NCBI GenBank assembly: GCA_001724315.1
Contig: MEEC01000080.1
Coordinates: 3,632 to 15,346, forward strand
DNA: 11,715 nucleotides
Direction of reading: 5' to 3'
From: Lautropia sp. SCN 70-15
GTDB lineage: Bacteria > Pseudomonadota > Gammaproteobacteria > Burkholderiales > Burkholderiaceae_E
The position numbers and the translations under genes were made by a program. The notes beneath the pieces are model-generated. The model ran no database searches and was not told the origin of the DNA. It saw only the letters and a list, made by a program, of their open reading frames with translations. Below, in pieces: positions 1 through 9,650 of the stretch. Position 1 is the stretch's first letter; each line of letters starts with the position of its first letter.

Positions 1-397
1 CGCCGGCAGGCTCGTCGGGCCGGATCCGCAGGAACCGGAACTGGGTGCGGACTTCGTGGTGCGAGGCCACGAAGGTGCCCCGCCCCTGGCGCCTGACCAG
101 CAGATGGCCCGCCGCAAGTTCGTCGATCGCCTTGCGCACCGTGCCCTGGCTCACCCGGAAGCGCGCCGCCAGCTCAGTCTCGCTCGGGATGGCCTCGCCC
201 GGCTTCCACTCGCCCTCCTGCAGGCTGCGCATCAGCAGCGCCTGGATCTGGCGGTAGAGCGGCGCGAAGGTCGGCGCGCCGTGGACCGGCGCCGCCGTCT
301 TCGCCCCGTGCCGGGAAGCGGGTTTCGGCGTGCCCCGGCCGGCCGGGCGGGGGGCGCCCCCGGGGTCTCCGGACGGATGGTTCAGCACATCGTTCAT
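1..397 (-). CDS. GntR-family transcriptional regulator, N-terminal part (runs off left edge)
   Basis: Read leftward from ATG at 397-395; 132 residues are visible and the frame is still open at base 1. Residues 43-112 form a GntR winged helix-turn-helix: TFAPLYRQIQ, then GEWKPGEAIPSETELAARF, VSQGTVRKAIDEL and the wing RRQGRGTFV. This pattern is typical of the HutC/FadR-type DNA-binding domain. The C-terminal ligand-binding domain (UTRA would be expected for a HutC-type protein) lies outside the window, so subfamily and effector cannot be read. The first ~42 residues are a Pro/Gly/Ala-rich, probably disordered extension not usual for the family. No better internal start is visible and the ribosome binding site is weak. 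It is divergent from mdh across a 199-bp spacer with a palindrome, so autoregulation and control of the mdh-prp-acnA block is a reasonable inference. GntR repressors of methylcitrate genes are known (for example PmiR of Pseudomonas aeruginosa), but identity with these is not shown here. Confidence 0.9.
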   Translation of the reverse strand, partial: MNDVLNHPSGDPGGAPRPAGRGTPKPASRHGAKTAAPVHGAPTFAPLYRQIQALLMRSLQEGEWKPGEAIPSETELAARFRVSQGTVRKAIDELAAGHLLVRRQGRGTFVASHHEVRTQFRFLRIRPDEPAG

Positions 398-440
398 GAA
401 CCGGATTGAACCACGGACCGGGCCGTGAAGTCCAGTTTCT

Positions 441-460
441 TATGTCTTATATAAGATATA
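441..460. promoter_or_regulatory. Candidate GntR operator: AT-rich palindrome in the gntR/mdh spacer
   Basis: The core TCTTATATAAGA (445-456) is a perfect 12-bp palindrome. The flanks extend the symmetry to 441-460 with one mismatched pair (444/457). A further direct copy of TCTTAT starts at 438. The block is almost pure A/T in a region that is otherwise GC-rich, ends 8 bp before the mdh -35 box, and lies in the divergent spacer next to the regulator gene. Position and symmetry suit a dimeric GntR-family repressor. Binding by this protein is an inference. Confidence 0.55.
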
Positions 461-468
461 AAGCCAGG

Positions 469-497
469 TTGACAGGGCGGTGCGGCGGACCTAAACT
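469..497 (+). promoter_or_regulatory. sigma70-type promoter of mdh (and probably the whole mdh-prpBC-acnA block)
   Basis: A perfect -35 hexamer TTGACA (469-474) is followed, after an optimal 17-bp spacer, by TAAACT (492-497), which matches the -10 consensus at four of six positions including T1, A2 and the final T. Transcription would begin near 504, leaving a GC-rich leader of about 90 nt before mdh. The palindrome at 441-460 sits directly upstream, where a bound repressor could hinder RNA polymerase. No comparably good promoter was seen inside the downstream intergenic gaps up to acnA. Confidence 0.6.
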
Positions 498-596
498 CGC
501 CGCCATCCGGGCCCGGCCCGTTCGCGCGGCCGCCTGCGGGCGCCGCCAGCGCCCCGGCCGCGCCCGTCCGATCCCCCTCATCGCAAAGGTCAGACA

Positions 597-1580
597 ATGT
601 CCAAACCCGCAAAGCGCGTCGCGGTCACCGGCGCCGCCGGCCAGATCGGTTACAGCCTGCTCTTCCGCATCGCCAACGGCGACATGCTCGGCAAGGACCA
701 GCCGGTCATCCTCCAGCTGCTCGACATCACCCCGGCGCTGCCCGCGGTGCGCGGCGTGGTCATGGAGCTCGAGGACTGCGCCTTCCCGCTGCTGGCCGGC
801 GTAGTGGTCACCGACGACCCGAAGGTGGCGTTCAAGGATGCGGACTACGCGCTGCTGGTCGGTGCCCGCCCCCGCAGCAAGGGCATGGAGCGAAAGGACC
901 TGCTCGAGGCCAACGGCGCGATCTTCACGGTGCAGGGCCGCGCGCTCGACGAGGCGGCCAGCCGCGACGTGCGCGTGCTGGTGGTCGGCAACCCGGCCAA
1001 CACCAACGCCTACATCGCGATGAAATCGGCTCCGAGCCTGCCGAAGAAGAACGTCACCGCCATGCTGCGCCTGGACCACAACCGGGCGCTGTCGCAGCTG
1101 GCGGCCCGGACCGGCAAGCCGGTCGACCAGATCGAGAAGCTCGCGGTCTGGGGCAACCACAGCCCGACCATGTATCCGGACTATCGCTTCGCCACGATCG
1201 GCGGGCAGTCGGTCAAGGCCATGATCAACGACGACGCCTGGAACCGGGACACCTTCATCCCCACGGTGGGCAAGCGCGGCGCGGCGATCATCGAGGCGCG
1301 CGGCCTGTCGTCGGCGGCCTCCGCCGCCAACGCGGCGATCGATCACATGCGCGACTGGGCGCTGGGCACGAACGGCCGCTGGGTCACGATGGGCATCCCG
1401 TCGGACGGCTCCTACGGCATCCCCGAGGACATCATGTACGGCTTCCCGGTCACCTGCGCCAATGGCGAGTACACGATGGTCAAGGGCCTGGAGATCGACG
1501 AGTTCAGCCGCTCGAAGATGGACGCGACGCTCAAGGAGCTCTTCGAGGAGCGCGACGGCGTCGCCCACCTGCTCGGCTGA
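597..1580 (+). CDS. mdh: Malate dehydrogenase (NAD-dependent)
   Basis: 327 residues, the usual length for the betaproteobacterial enzyme. It catalyses malate + NAD+ = oxaloacetate + NADH in the cytoplasm. Visible motifs: the Rossmann loop TGAAGQIG (residues 11-18); an Asp at the end of the second strand (D43), which favours NAD over NADP; the mobile substrate loop with arginines R93 and R99 (GARPRSKGMERKDLLEANG, 89-107); NPANTNA; the active-site pair D160 (LDHNRALSQLA) and H188 (WGNHSPTMYPD). The start is set by AAAGG at 585-589, seven bases before ATG. It is the first gene after the TTGACA promoter and lies 94 bp before prpB in the same direction. Besides its TCA-cycle role it could supply oxaloacetate for the PrpC reaction encoded two genes downstream. 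No defects seen. Confidence 0.97.
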   Translation: MSKPAKRVAVTGAAGQIGYSLLFRIANGDMLGKDQPVILQLLDITPALPAVRGVVMELEDCAFPLLAGVVVTDDPKVAFKDADYALLVGARPRSKGMERKDLLEANGAIFTVQGRALDEAASRDVRVLVVGNPANTNAYIAMKSAPSLPKKNVTAMLRLDHNRALSQLAARTGKPVDQIEKLAVWGNHSPTMYPDYRFATIGGQSVKAMINDDAWNRDTFIPTVGKRGAAIIEARGLSSAASAANAAIDHMRDWALGTNGRWVTMGIPSDGSYGIPEDIMYGFPVTCANGEYTMVKGLEIDEFSRSKMDATLKELFEERDGVAHLLG

Positions 1581-1618
1581 GGCCGCGCGCCGCGCCGCCC
1601 TCCCCGCGCGCCCGCCCT

Positions 1619-1637
1619 GCCCCGCCCATCGGGGCGG
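1619..1637 (+). other. Small GC hairpin in the mdh-prpB gap
   Basis: GCCCCG (1619-1624) pairs with CGGGGC (1630-1635) around a 5-nt loop. An alternative 6-bp stem pairs CCGCCC (1622-1627) with GGGCGG (1632-1637) around ATCG. There is no run of T after either stem, so it does not look like an intrinsic terminator. It could be an intercistronic processing or stability element, or simply a by-product of high GC content. Confidence 0.25.
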
Positions 1638-1674
1638 CGGCCGCGCCCGCAAGCGAAACCGCAACGAGACCGAG

Positions 1675-2556
1675 ATGACACAGACCGCTGGCCAGAAGTT
1701 CAGGCAGGCCCTCGCCGACGAGAAGCCCCTGCAGATCCCGGGCGCGATCAACGCGAACCACGCGCTGCTGGTGCGCAACGCCGGCTTCCGCGCCGTCTAC
1801 CTGTCGGGCGGCGGCGTGGCCGCGGGCTCGCTGGGCCTGCCCGACCTGGGCATCTCGGGGCTCGACGACGTGCTGACCGACGTGCGCCGCATCACCGACG
1901 TCTGCGACCTGCCGCTGCTGGTCGACGTGGACACCGGCTTCGGCGCCTCGGCCTTCAACGTGGCCCGCACCACGAAGTCGCTGATCAAGTTCGGCGCCGC
2001 AGCGATGCACATCGAGGATCAGGTCGGCGCCAAGCGCTGCGGCCATCGCCCCGGCAAGGAGATCGTCTCGCAGCAGGAGATGGTCGACCGTATCAAGGCC
2101 GCGGCCGATGCGCGCACCGACGATTCCTTCTTCATCATGGCGCGCACCGACGCGCTGGCCGTCGAGGGCATCGAGTCGGCGATCGAGCGCTCGATCGCCT
2201 GCATGGAGGCCGGCGCCGACGGCATCTTCGCCGAGGCGCTGACCGATCTGTCGATGTACCGCCGCTTCGTCGACGCGGTGAAGGCCCCGGTGCTGGCCAA
2301 CATCACCGAGTTCGGGCAGACGCCGCTGTTCACGGTCGACGAGCTCGCCTCGACCGGCGTGGCGATGGTCCTGTACCCGCTGTCGGGCTTCCGCGCCGCG
2401 AACAAGGCCGCGCAGAACGTCTACGAGGCGCTGCGCCGCGACGGCACGCAGAAGGCGGTCGTCGAGACGATGCAGACCCGCAAGGAGCTCTACGACGCGA
2501 TCGGCTACTGGGACTACGAGCGCAAGCTCGACGAGCTGTTCGCCAAGTCGCGCTGA
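1675..2556 (+). CDS. prpB: 2-methylisocitrate lyase
   Basis: 293 residues from ATG at 1675, close to the ~295 typical of PrpB. The frame is open further upstream to 1462, but that stretch overlaps mdh and encodes arginine/serine-rich nonsense, so the MTQTAGQKF start is preferred even though its ribosome binding site is weak (purines CGAG just upstream). It cleaves 2-methylisocitrate to pyruvate and succinate, the last step of the methylcitrate cycle. Family hallmarks: LSGGGV (43-48), Mg-binding VDVDTGFG with D84 and D86, the catalytic signature KRCGH (120-124, catalytic C122), MARTDA with R157, and AEAL. PrpB is told from isocitrate lyase by its short length and the KRCGHRPGKE loop; other members of the isocitrate lyase/PEP mutase superfamily are less likely because prpC follows 87 bp downstream. 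Confidence 0.95.
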   Translation: MTQTAGQKFRQALADEKPLQIPGAINANHALLVRNAGFRAVYLSGGGVAAGSLGLPDLGISGLDDVLTDVRRITDVCDLPLLVDVDTGFGASAFNVARTTKSLIKFGAAAMHIEDQVGAKRCGHRPGKEIVSQQEMVDRIKAAADARTDDSFFIMARTDALAVEGIESAIERSIACMEAGADGIFAEALTDLSMYRRFVDAVKAPVLANITEFGQTPLFTVDELASTGVAMVLYPLSGFRAANKAAQNVYEALRRDGTQKAVVETMQTRKELYDAIGYWDYERKLDELFAKSR

Positions 2557-2591
2557 GCATTTCGCGCCGCACCCGTCGCGCCGCCCCTGCC

Positions 2592-2610
2592 GCGCCGACT
2601 CGCTCGGCGC
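2592..2610 (+). other. Perfect 7-bp GC hairpin in the prpB-prpC gap
   Basis: GCGCCGA (2592-2598) pairs exactly with TCGGCGC (2604-2610) across the loop CTCGC. No T-run follows, and the prpC ribosome binding site starts 21 bases downstream, so termination is unlikely. An intercistronic stabiliser or RNase stop is possible; chance in a GC-rich gap cannot be excluded. Confidence 0.3.
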
Positions 2611-2643
2611 ACCGAGACACCGGATAGACCCGAGGAAGAACTG

Positions 2644-4440
2644 ATGAGCAAAGAGACTCCCGCCGCCGGATTCAAGCCCAAGAAGTCGGTCGCCCTGTCG
2701 GGCGTGACCGCGGGCAACACCGCACTGTGCACCGTGGGCCGCAGCGGCAACGACCTGCACTATCGCGGCTACGACATCCTCGACATCGCCGACGTCGCCG
2801 AGTTCGAGGAGATCGCCTACCTGCTGGTGCACGGCAAGCTGCCCAACCGCGCCGAGCTCGCGGGCTACAAGGCCAGGCTGCGCGCGATGCGCGGCCTGCC
2901 CGCCAACGTGATGGACGCGCTCGAGAGCCTGCCGGCCTCGTCGCACCCGATGGACGTCATGCGCACCGGCGTCTCGGCCCTGGGCTGCCAGCTTCCCGAG
3001 AAGGACGACCACAACACGCCGGGCGCGCGCGACATCGCCGACCGGCTGATGGCCTCGCTGGGCTCGATGCTGCTGTACTGGTATCACTACAGCCACAACG
3101 GCAAGCAGATCGACGTCGAGACCGACGACGACTCGATCGGCGGCCACTTCCTGCACCTGCTGCACGGCCGCGAGCCCTCGGCCGAGTGGGTGCGCGCCAT
3201 GCACACCTCGCTGAACCTCTACGCCGAGCACGAGTTCAACGCGTCCACCTTCACCTGCCGCGTGATCGCGGGCACCGGCTCGGACATGTACTCGGCGATC
3301 ACCGGCGGCATCGGCGCGCTGCGCGGCCCCAAGCACGGCGGCGCCAACGAGGTCGCCTTCGAGGTCCAGAAGCGCTACGACACGCCGGACGAGGCCGAGG
3401 CCGACATCCGCCGCCGCGTCGAGAACAAGGAAGTCATCATCGGCTTCGGCCACCCGGTCTACACGATCGCCGACCCGCGCAACAAGATCATCAAGGAAGT
3501 CGCGCGCAAGCTCTCGAAGAGCGCCGGCGACATGAAGATGTTCAACATCGCCGAGCGGCTCGAGACCGTCATGTGGGACATCAAGAAGATGTTCCCCAAC
3601 CTCGACTGGTTCAGCGCGGTCAGCTACCACATGATGGGCGTGCCCACCGCGATGTTCACGCCGCTCTTCGTGATCGCCCGCACCTCGGGCTGGGCGGCGC
3701 ACGTGATCGAGCAGCGGATCGACAACAAGATCATCCGCCCGAGCGCGAACTACACCGGCCCCGAGGACCGGAAGTTCGTGCCGATCGACAAGCGCAAGTA
3801 TTCGCCCGCCCACCCTTCGCCGACCGGGGCGCTTGTGACAGCCATGACCCGCATCCCCGCCGCCAGCGCCCTGCGCTCGTTCGCGGCGTCGGCTGCGGCG
3901 AGCATCGCGCTGTCGCCCGCGGGTGCGGCCCTGGCCCAGTCCGCGCCCGCCCGGCCCGCGGCAAGCGCCCCGGATGCCGGGTCGACCGACTATCCGCGCC
4001 GCAGTGCCGGCCTCTGGGAGGTGCGCTCGGTGGGCGCGCAGGCCGCCGGGCTGCCGCCGGTGCGGCAGTGCGTGGGCGCCGGCACCGACACGGCCGCCCA
4101 CCACCTGGACCGCAGCCCCGGGCGGCGGGGCGCCTGCGAGTTCGGCCCCTTCCGGCGCGCCGGCGCGGCCTGGCTCGCCGAGTCCGAATGCCGCCAGGGG
4201 CGCACCCTGGTGAGCACCCGCGCCATCGTCACCGGCGACCTGGAGTCGGCCTACCGGATCGACACGCTGGTGCGCTACGATCCGCCGCTCGCCGGCACGA
4301 AGCGCGAAGACCGGGACGCGCTCGAGGCGCGCCGCCTGGGCCCCTGCCTCCCGGGGCAGGCGCCAGGCGACGTCGTCGTTCCCGGAATGGGCACCCTGCA
4401 CATGGGCATCGGCGAGCCTCGCCGCGGCCCCCGTCCGTAG
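2644..4440 (+). CDS. prpC: 2-methylcitrate synthase, open in frame into a C-terminal secreted DUF3617 module
   Basis: 598 codons. Residues 1 to ~387 are a complete PrpC, a citrate-synthase-fold enzyme joining propionyl-CoA and oxaloacetate to 2-methylcitrate. The catalytic triad is H231 (GPKHGGANE), H270 (GFGHPVY) and D321 (NLDWFS); KDDHNTPGARDIADRL, YWYHYSHNGKQI and DDSIGGHFLHLLHG are PrpC-style. The start is set by GAGG at 2632-2635, eight bases upstream. A normal PrpC ends near VPIDKRK (residues 380-386). Here the next codon is TAT, one base from TAA or TAG, and the frame runs on through ~14 linker residues into M401, a Sec signal peptide and a four-cysteine DUF3617 domain. A cytoplasmic enzyme fused to an internal signal peptide makes little sense, so this is a lost stop codon, a sequence error, or two products from one frame. 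Citrate synthase (GltA) is less likely given the length, motifs and prpB neighbour. Confidence 0.9.
   Translation: MSKETPAAGFKPKKSVALSGVTAGNTALCTVGRSGNDLHYRGYDILDIADVAEFEEIAYLLVHGKLPNRAELAGYKARLRAMRGLPANVMDALESLPASSHPMDVMRTGVSALGCQLPEKDDHNTPGARDIADRLMASLGSMLLYWYHYSHNGKQIDVETDDDSIGGHFLHLLHGREPSAEWVRAMHTSLNLYAEHEFNASTFTCRVIAGTGSDMYSAITGGIGALRGPKHGGANEVAFEVQKRYDTPDEAEADIRRRVENKEVIIGFGHPVYTIADPRNKIIKEVARKLSKSAGDMKMFNIAERLETVMWDIKKMFPNLDWFSAVSYHMMGVPTAMFTPLFVIARTSGWAAHVIEQRIDNKIIRPSANYTGPEDRKFVPIDKRKYSPAHPSPTGALVTAMTRIPAASALRSFAASAAASIALSPAGAALAQSAPARPAASAPDAGSTDYPRRSAGLWEVRSVGAQAAGLPPVRQCVGAGTDTAAHHLDRSPGRRGACEFGPFRRAGAAWLAESECRQGRTLVSTRAIVTGDLESAYRIDTLVRYDPPLAGTKREDRDALEARRLGPCLPGQAPGDVVVPGMGTLHMGIGEPRRGPRP
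3844..4440 (+). CDS. DUF3617 periplasmic protein (alternative internal start in the prpC frame)
   Basis: Starting at ATG 3844 in the same frame as prpC gives 198 residues that look like a whole exported protein. There is a basic N-terminus (MTR..R), a hydrophobic Ala-rich core and an ALA-QS cleavage site near residue 31. The mature domain has the DUF3617 layout: AGLWEVRS (from residue ~55), VSTRAIVTGDLESAYRID, VRYDPPLAG, RRLGPCLPGQAPGD. Four cysteines (fused numbering C476, C498, C516, C568) fit disulfide formation in the periplasm. The function of DUF3617 is unknown. The ribosome binding site is poor: GGGG at 3826-3829 is 14 bases upstream, so translation may rely on coupling to prpC or run-through. 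A TGA at 3836-3838 lies in the +1 frame, so a small upstream indel would also have ended prpC just before this start. acnA follows 34 bp later. Confidence 0.65.
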   Translation: MTRIPAASALRSFAASAAASIALSPAGAALAQSAPARPAASAPDAGSTDYPRRSAGLWEVRSVGAQAAGLPPVRQCVGAGTDTAAHHLDRSPGRRGACEFGPFRRAGAAWLAESECRQGRTLVSTRAIVTGDLESAYRIDTLVRYDPPLAGTKREDRDALEARRLGPCLPGQAPGDVVVPGMGTLHMGIGEPRRGPRP

Positions 4441-4474
4441 TCACACGAACCTTCTTCTTCGACGAGGTCATCCA

Positions 4475-7177
<2,703 letters not shown>

Positions 7178-7186
7178 TGGCGCAAC

Positions 7187-7272
7187 GGAGCGGGGGCGCC
7201 GACCGCCCCCGCTCCCTCTCCCACCCTCATCCACCTTCTCCCTTCCCCCTTCCCCGATTCCCCTCCCCGCCC
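7187..7272 (+). terminator. Probable acnA terminator: 12-bp hairpin plus C-rich, G-poor tract
   Basis: GGAGCGGGGGCG (7187-7198) pairs perfectly with CGCCCCCGCTCC (7204-7215) around the 5-nt loop CCGAC, starting 9 bases after the acnA stop. It is followed by about 57 nt (7216-7272) made almost entirely of C and T, with only six or so purines. There is no T-run, so it is not a textbook intrinsic terminator. A C-rich, G-poor unstructured tract of this kind resembles a Rho utilisation site; Rho dependence is inferred. Confidence 0.55.
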
Positions 7273-7279
7273 TTACACT
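7250..7279 (+). promoter_or_regulatory. Weak candidate promoter of the MASE1-EAL gene
   Basis: TACACT (7274-7279) matches four of six positions of the -10 consensus. At 18 bp spacing the -35 position holds TTCCCC (7250-7255), a poor match. Transcription would start near 7286, just past the presumed terminator. This supports, but does not prove, that the downstream gene has its own transcript. Confidence 0.3.
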
Positions 7280-7353
7280 CGGGTGTTCGCACCGCCCCGG
7301 ATCCAGGACCCTTGTTTCGCTCCGACCCCGCCCAGCCGCAGGACACCGGTCCC

Positions 7354-9648
7354 TTGCCGGACGCCGGAGGCGATGCCGCCTCCGGCCCCCAACAGGCGGG
7401 CGGCGGACTGCCCCTGGCGCTTGCGGTCTTCGCGATCGCCTTCTTCGCCTGCCTGGTCGCGCGGCTGATCTCGCCCCCCGCCCCCGGGGTGCTGCTCGTG
7501 TGGCCCGCCGCCGGCGTCGTACTGGCCTTCGCCTGGCGCGGCAGCCTGCGATGGGTCCTGCCGGCGGCTGCCGGTGCGGCCCTCTGGGCCTGGGTCGACA
7601 CCCGCCTGCCCGGCGCCACGGCCGCCGCCTTCGCCGCAAGCGCTGCCGGGCCTGCCCTGGCAGTGCGCCTGATGCGGCAGCTCGGCGACTGGAAGCCGGC
7701 CGACTACCGGCTCGACGCCTCGGTCCGCTTCGCGATGCTGGTCATCCTGGTGGCGGCGCCGGTCGACGCGCTGTTCGTCGCGCTCGGGCTGCCGGCCTCG
7801 ATCGGCGGCGCCGAGTCGAACCCCATCCAGCGCTTCGCGGTCTGGTGGCTGATCGACGCCCTGGGCATGCTGCTGGTGGCCCCCGCGCTGCTGGCCTGGT
7901 TCGGCAACGGCGATCGCGGACTTTCCGCCGCCGCGGAGCCGCCGGGGGGCACTTCCCCGGCCGCGGGCTCGCGCATCGCCGTCCCCGACTCGGCGGCCCT
8001 GGTCGCCACCGCCGTCGTCGCCGGGCTCAGTGCCGCGCTCACGGTGCTCGGGCATCCCGACTTCGCGCACGCCCTCCTGTTCCTCTACTTCCCCGTCGTG
8101 GCCTGGACCGCCATCCGCTGCGACGAGCGGGCCACCGCGCTCACGCTGCTCATCACCGGCCTGCCCCTGCTCGCGCTGCGCGCCTGGCAGACGGATCTGG
8201 CGGGCGCGCGCGGCCACGAGTCGCTCGACGCCGCCGTCCTGCTCTTCTGCGCGGTCATCGTGGCCCTGATGCTCCAGGCCACCGCCGCCGATCGCCGCTT
8301 CGCGCTGGCCCGCATGGCCCGCCAGGCGCGCGAGGACATGTCCACCGGGCTGCTCAACGACCGCGGCCTGATCGCCGAGGTCGGCGAGCGCCTGGCCACG
8401 CCGGGCCGGCCCGACTACGGGCTGATCGGCCTGCACGTGACCAACTTCGACACGCTGAACGACCTCTGCGGCGCGCTGCAGGCCATGCAGCTCGAGCAGG
8501 ACCTCGCCGCGATGCTTCGCCGCCAGCCCGGGCTGCGCGCGGCCGCCCGGCTGTCGGCCGGCCGATTCGCGCTGCTGGTCGAGGCCGACTCGGTGGCCCG
8601 CGTGCGGGGCGTGGCGCGCGAGATCTATTCGCAGTTCAACGGCCAGCTGTTCCGCACCGAGCACGGAAGCGTGCGTCTGCAGATGTGCGTCGGCGGCCTG
8701 CTGGTCGACCGCAACGCGCAGATCGACAGCGAGGACTGCATCGTCTCGCTGTCCGACGCGCTGGCGATCGCGGCCAGCGTTCGCGACCCGCAGCTCTTCG
8801 TGGAGCCGCTCTCGCAGACGATGATCGATGCCCGCCGCTCCCACCAGGCCCGGATCGAGCAGATCCGCGAGGCGATCCGCGACCAGCGCTTCGCGCTGCA
8901 CGCCCAGCCGATGATCGACCCCGAGGCGCCGCCCGACAAGCTCTCCTACGAGGTGCTGCTCAGGCTGCTGGACCGCGACGGCAGCCTGATCAGGCCGCCC
9001 GAGTTCCTGACCCTGGTGGGCCAGGCGCAGATGACGCCCGCCATGGATCGCGGCGTGATCCGCGCGGTGTTCTCCTGGCTGGCTGCGCACCCCGAGGCGC
9101 TGGCGCGCACCTGGAAGTGCTCGATCAACCTCTCTGGCCTCACGATGAGCGACGGCACGATCGCGGGCTTCATCCGCGAGCAGCGCGCGCTGCACGGCAT
9201 TCCCGCCGAGCTGATCGTGTTCGAGATCACCGAGAGCGAGGCCATCCGCAATCCGGCGGCCGCGTCGCGCCTGGTCGACGACCTCAAGGCCGAGGGCTTC
9301 GGCATCGCCCTCGACGACTTCGGCACCGGGCTGGCCACCTTCGAGTACCTGAAGCGCTTCCCGCTGGACTACCTGAAGATCGACGGTTCCTTCATCCGCA
9401 ACCTGACCACCAGCCCGATCGACGAGGAGATCGTCCTGTCGACGGTGCGGGTCGCGCAGCGGCTGAACGTGCGAACGGTGGCCGAGCATGTCCACAGCCG
9501 CGAGGTGCTGGACCGGGTCACCGAGCTGGGCATCGGCCATCTGCAGGGCAACCTGATCGGCAGCGCCTGTCCGCTCGCCGAGCTCTTCCGCACCGCCTCG
9601 TCCCAGTCGCCGTTCGAGGCGCCCAGGGATCTCCGGACCACGCCCTGA
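7354..9648 (+). CDS. MASE1 - degenerate GGDEF - EAL protein, probable c-di-GMP phosphodiesterase
   Basis: 764 residues from TTG 7354. Residues ~19-310 are hydrophobic helices with the MASE1 signature (LVWPAAG at 48-54, WWLIDALGMLLVAPALL), an integral-membrane sensory domain. Residues ~329-475 are a GGDEF fold whose signature is SAGRF (401-405), so cyclase activity should be lost. Residues ~500-745 are an EAL domain with the catalytic set intact: E533 (EVL), N592, E624 and E627 (EITE), D654-D655 (DDFGTG), K675, E711, Q731. Spacing matches active EAL enzymes, so hydrolysis of c-di-GMP is expected; the degenerate GGDEF may bind GTP or act structurally. Start is uncertain: the frame is open back to GTG 7174/ATG 7177, but that stretch covers the acnA hairpin and a pyrimidine tract read as proline-rich filler. 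TTG 7354 has AGGA at 7340-7343 ten bases upstream; TTG 7312 is the alternative. Confidence 0.88.
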   Translation: MPDAGGDAASGPQQAGGGLPLALAVFAIAFFACLVARLISPPAPGVLLVWPAAGVVLAFAWRGSLRWVLPAAAGAALWAWVDTRLPGATAAAFAASAAGPALAVRLMRQLGDWKPADYRLDASVRFAMLVILVAAPVDALFVALGLPASIGGAESNPIQRFAVWWLIDALGMLLVAPALLAWFGNGDRGLSAAAEPPGGTSPAAGSRIAVPDSAALVATAVVAGLSAALTVLGHPDFAHALLFLYFPVVAWTAIRCDERATALTLLITGLPLLALRAWQTDLAGARGHESLDAAVLLFCAVIVALMLQATAADRRFALARMARQAREDMSTGLLNDRGLIAEVGERLATPGRPDYGLIGLHVTNFDTLNDLCGALQAMQLEQDLAAMLRRQPGLRAAARLSAGRFALLVEADSVARVRGVAREIYSQFNGQLFRTEHGSVRLQMCVGGLLVDRNAQIDSEDCIVSLSDALAIAASVRDPQLFVEPLSQTMIDARRSHQARIEQIREAIRDQRFALHAQPMIDPEAPPDKLSYEVLLRLLDRDGSLIRPPEFLTLVGQAQMTPAMDRGVIRAVFSWLAAHPEALARTWKCSINLSGLTMSDGTIAGFIREQRALHGIPAELIVFEITESEAIRNPAAASRLVDDLKAEGFGIALDDFGTGLATFEYLKRFPLDYLKIDGSFIRNLTTSPIDEEIVLSTVRVAQRLNVRTVAEHVHSREVLDRVTELGIGHLQGNLIGSACPLAELFRTASSQSPFEAPRDLRTTP

Positions 9649-9650
9649 GC

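Noticed and set aside
345..366. Possible G-quadruplex or regulatory stem in G/C runs near the gntR start
   Set aside because: The runs lie within the coding part of the low-complexity gntR N-terminus and form a simple palindrome; nothing sets them apart from GC bias.
412..427. Inverted repeat CACGG/CCGTG just upstream of gntR as a second operator
   Set aside because: Only 5-bp arms in GC-rich sequence, unrelated to the AT-rich palindrome; expected by chance.
406..804. A rightward frame of 132 codons starting in the gntR/mdh spacer
   Set aside because: It crosses the operator, promoter and mdh start in another frame and its product is Arg/Ser/Ala filler.
1462..1674. A 71-residue upstream extension of prpB overlapping mdh
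   Set aside because: The extension has no PrpB similarity; the protein from ATG 1675 has the normal family length and N-terminus.
1531..4401. A 956-codon leftward frame opposite prpB, prpC and the DUF3617 region
   Set aside because: Same composition artefact; it crosses three real genes and their gaps and shows no domain or ribosome binding site.
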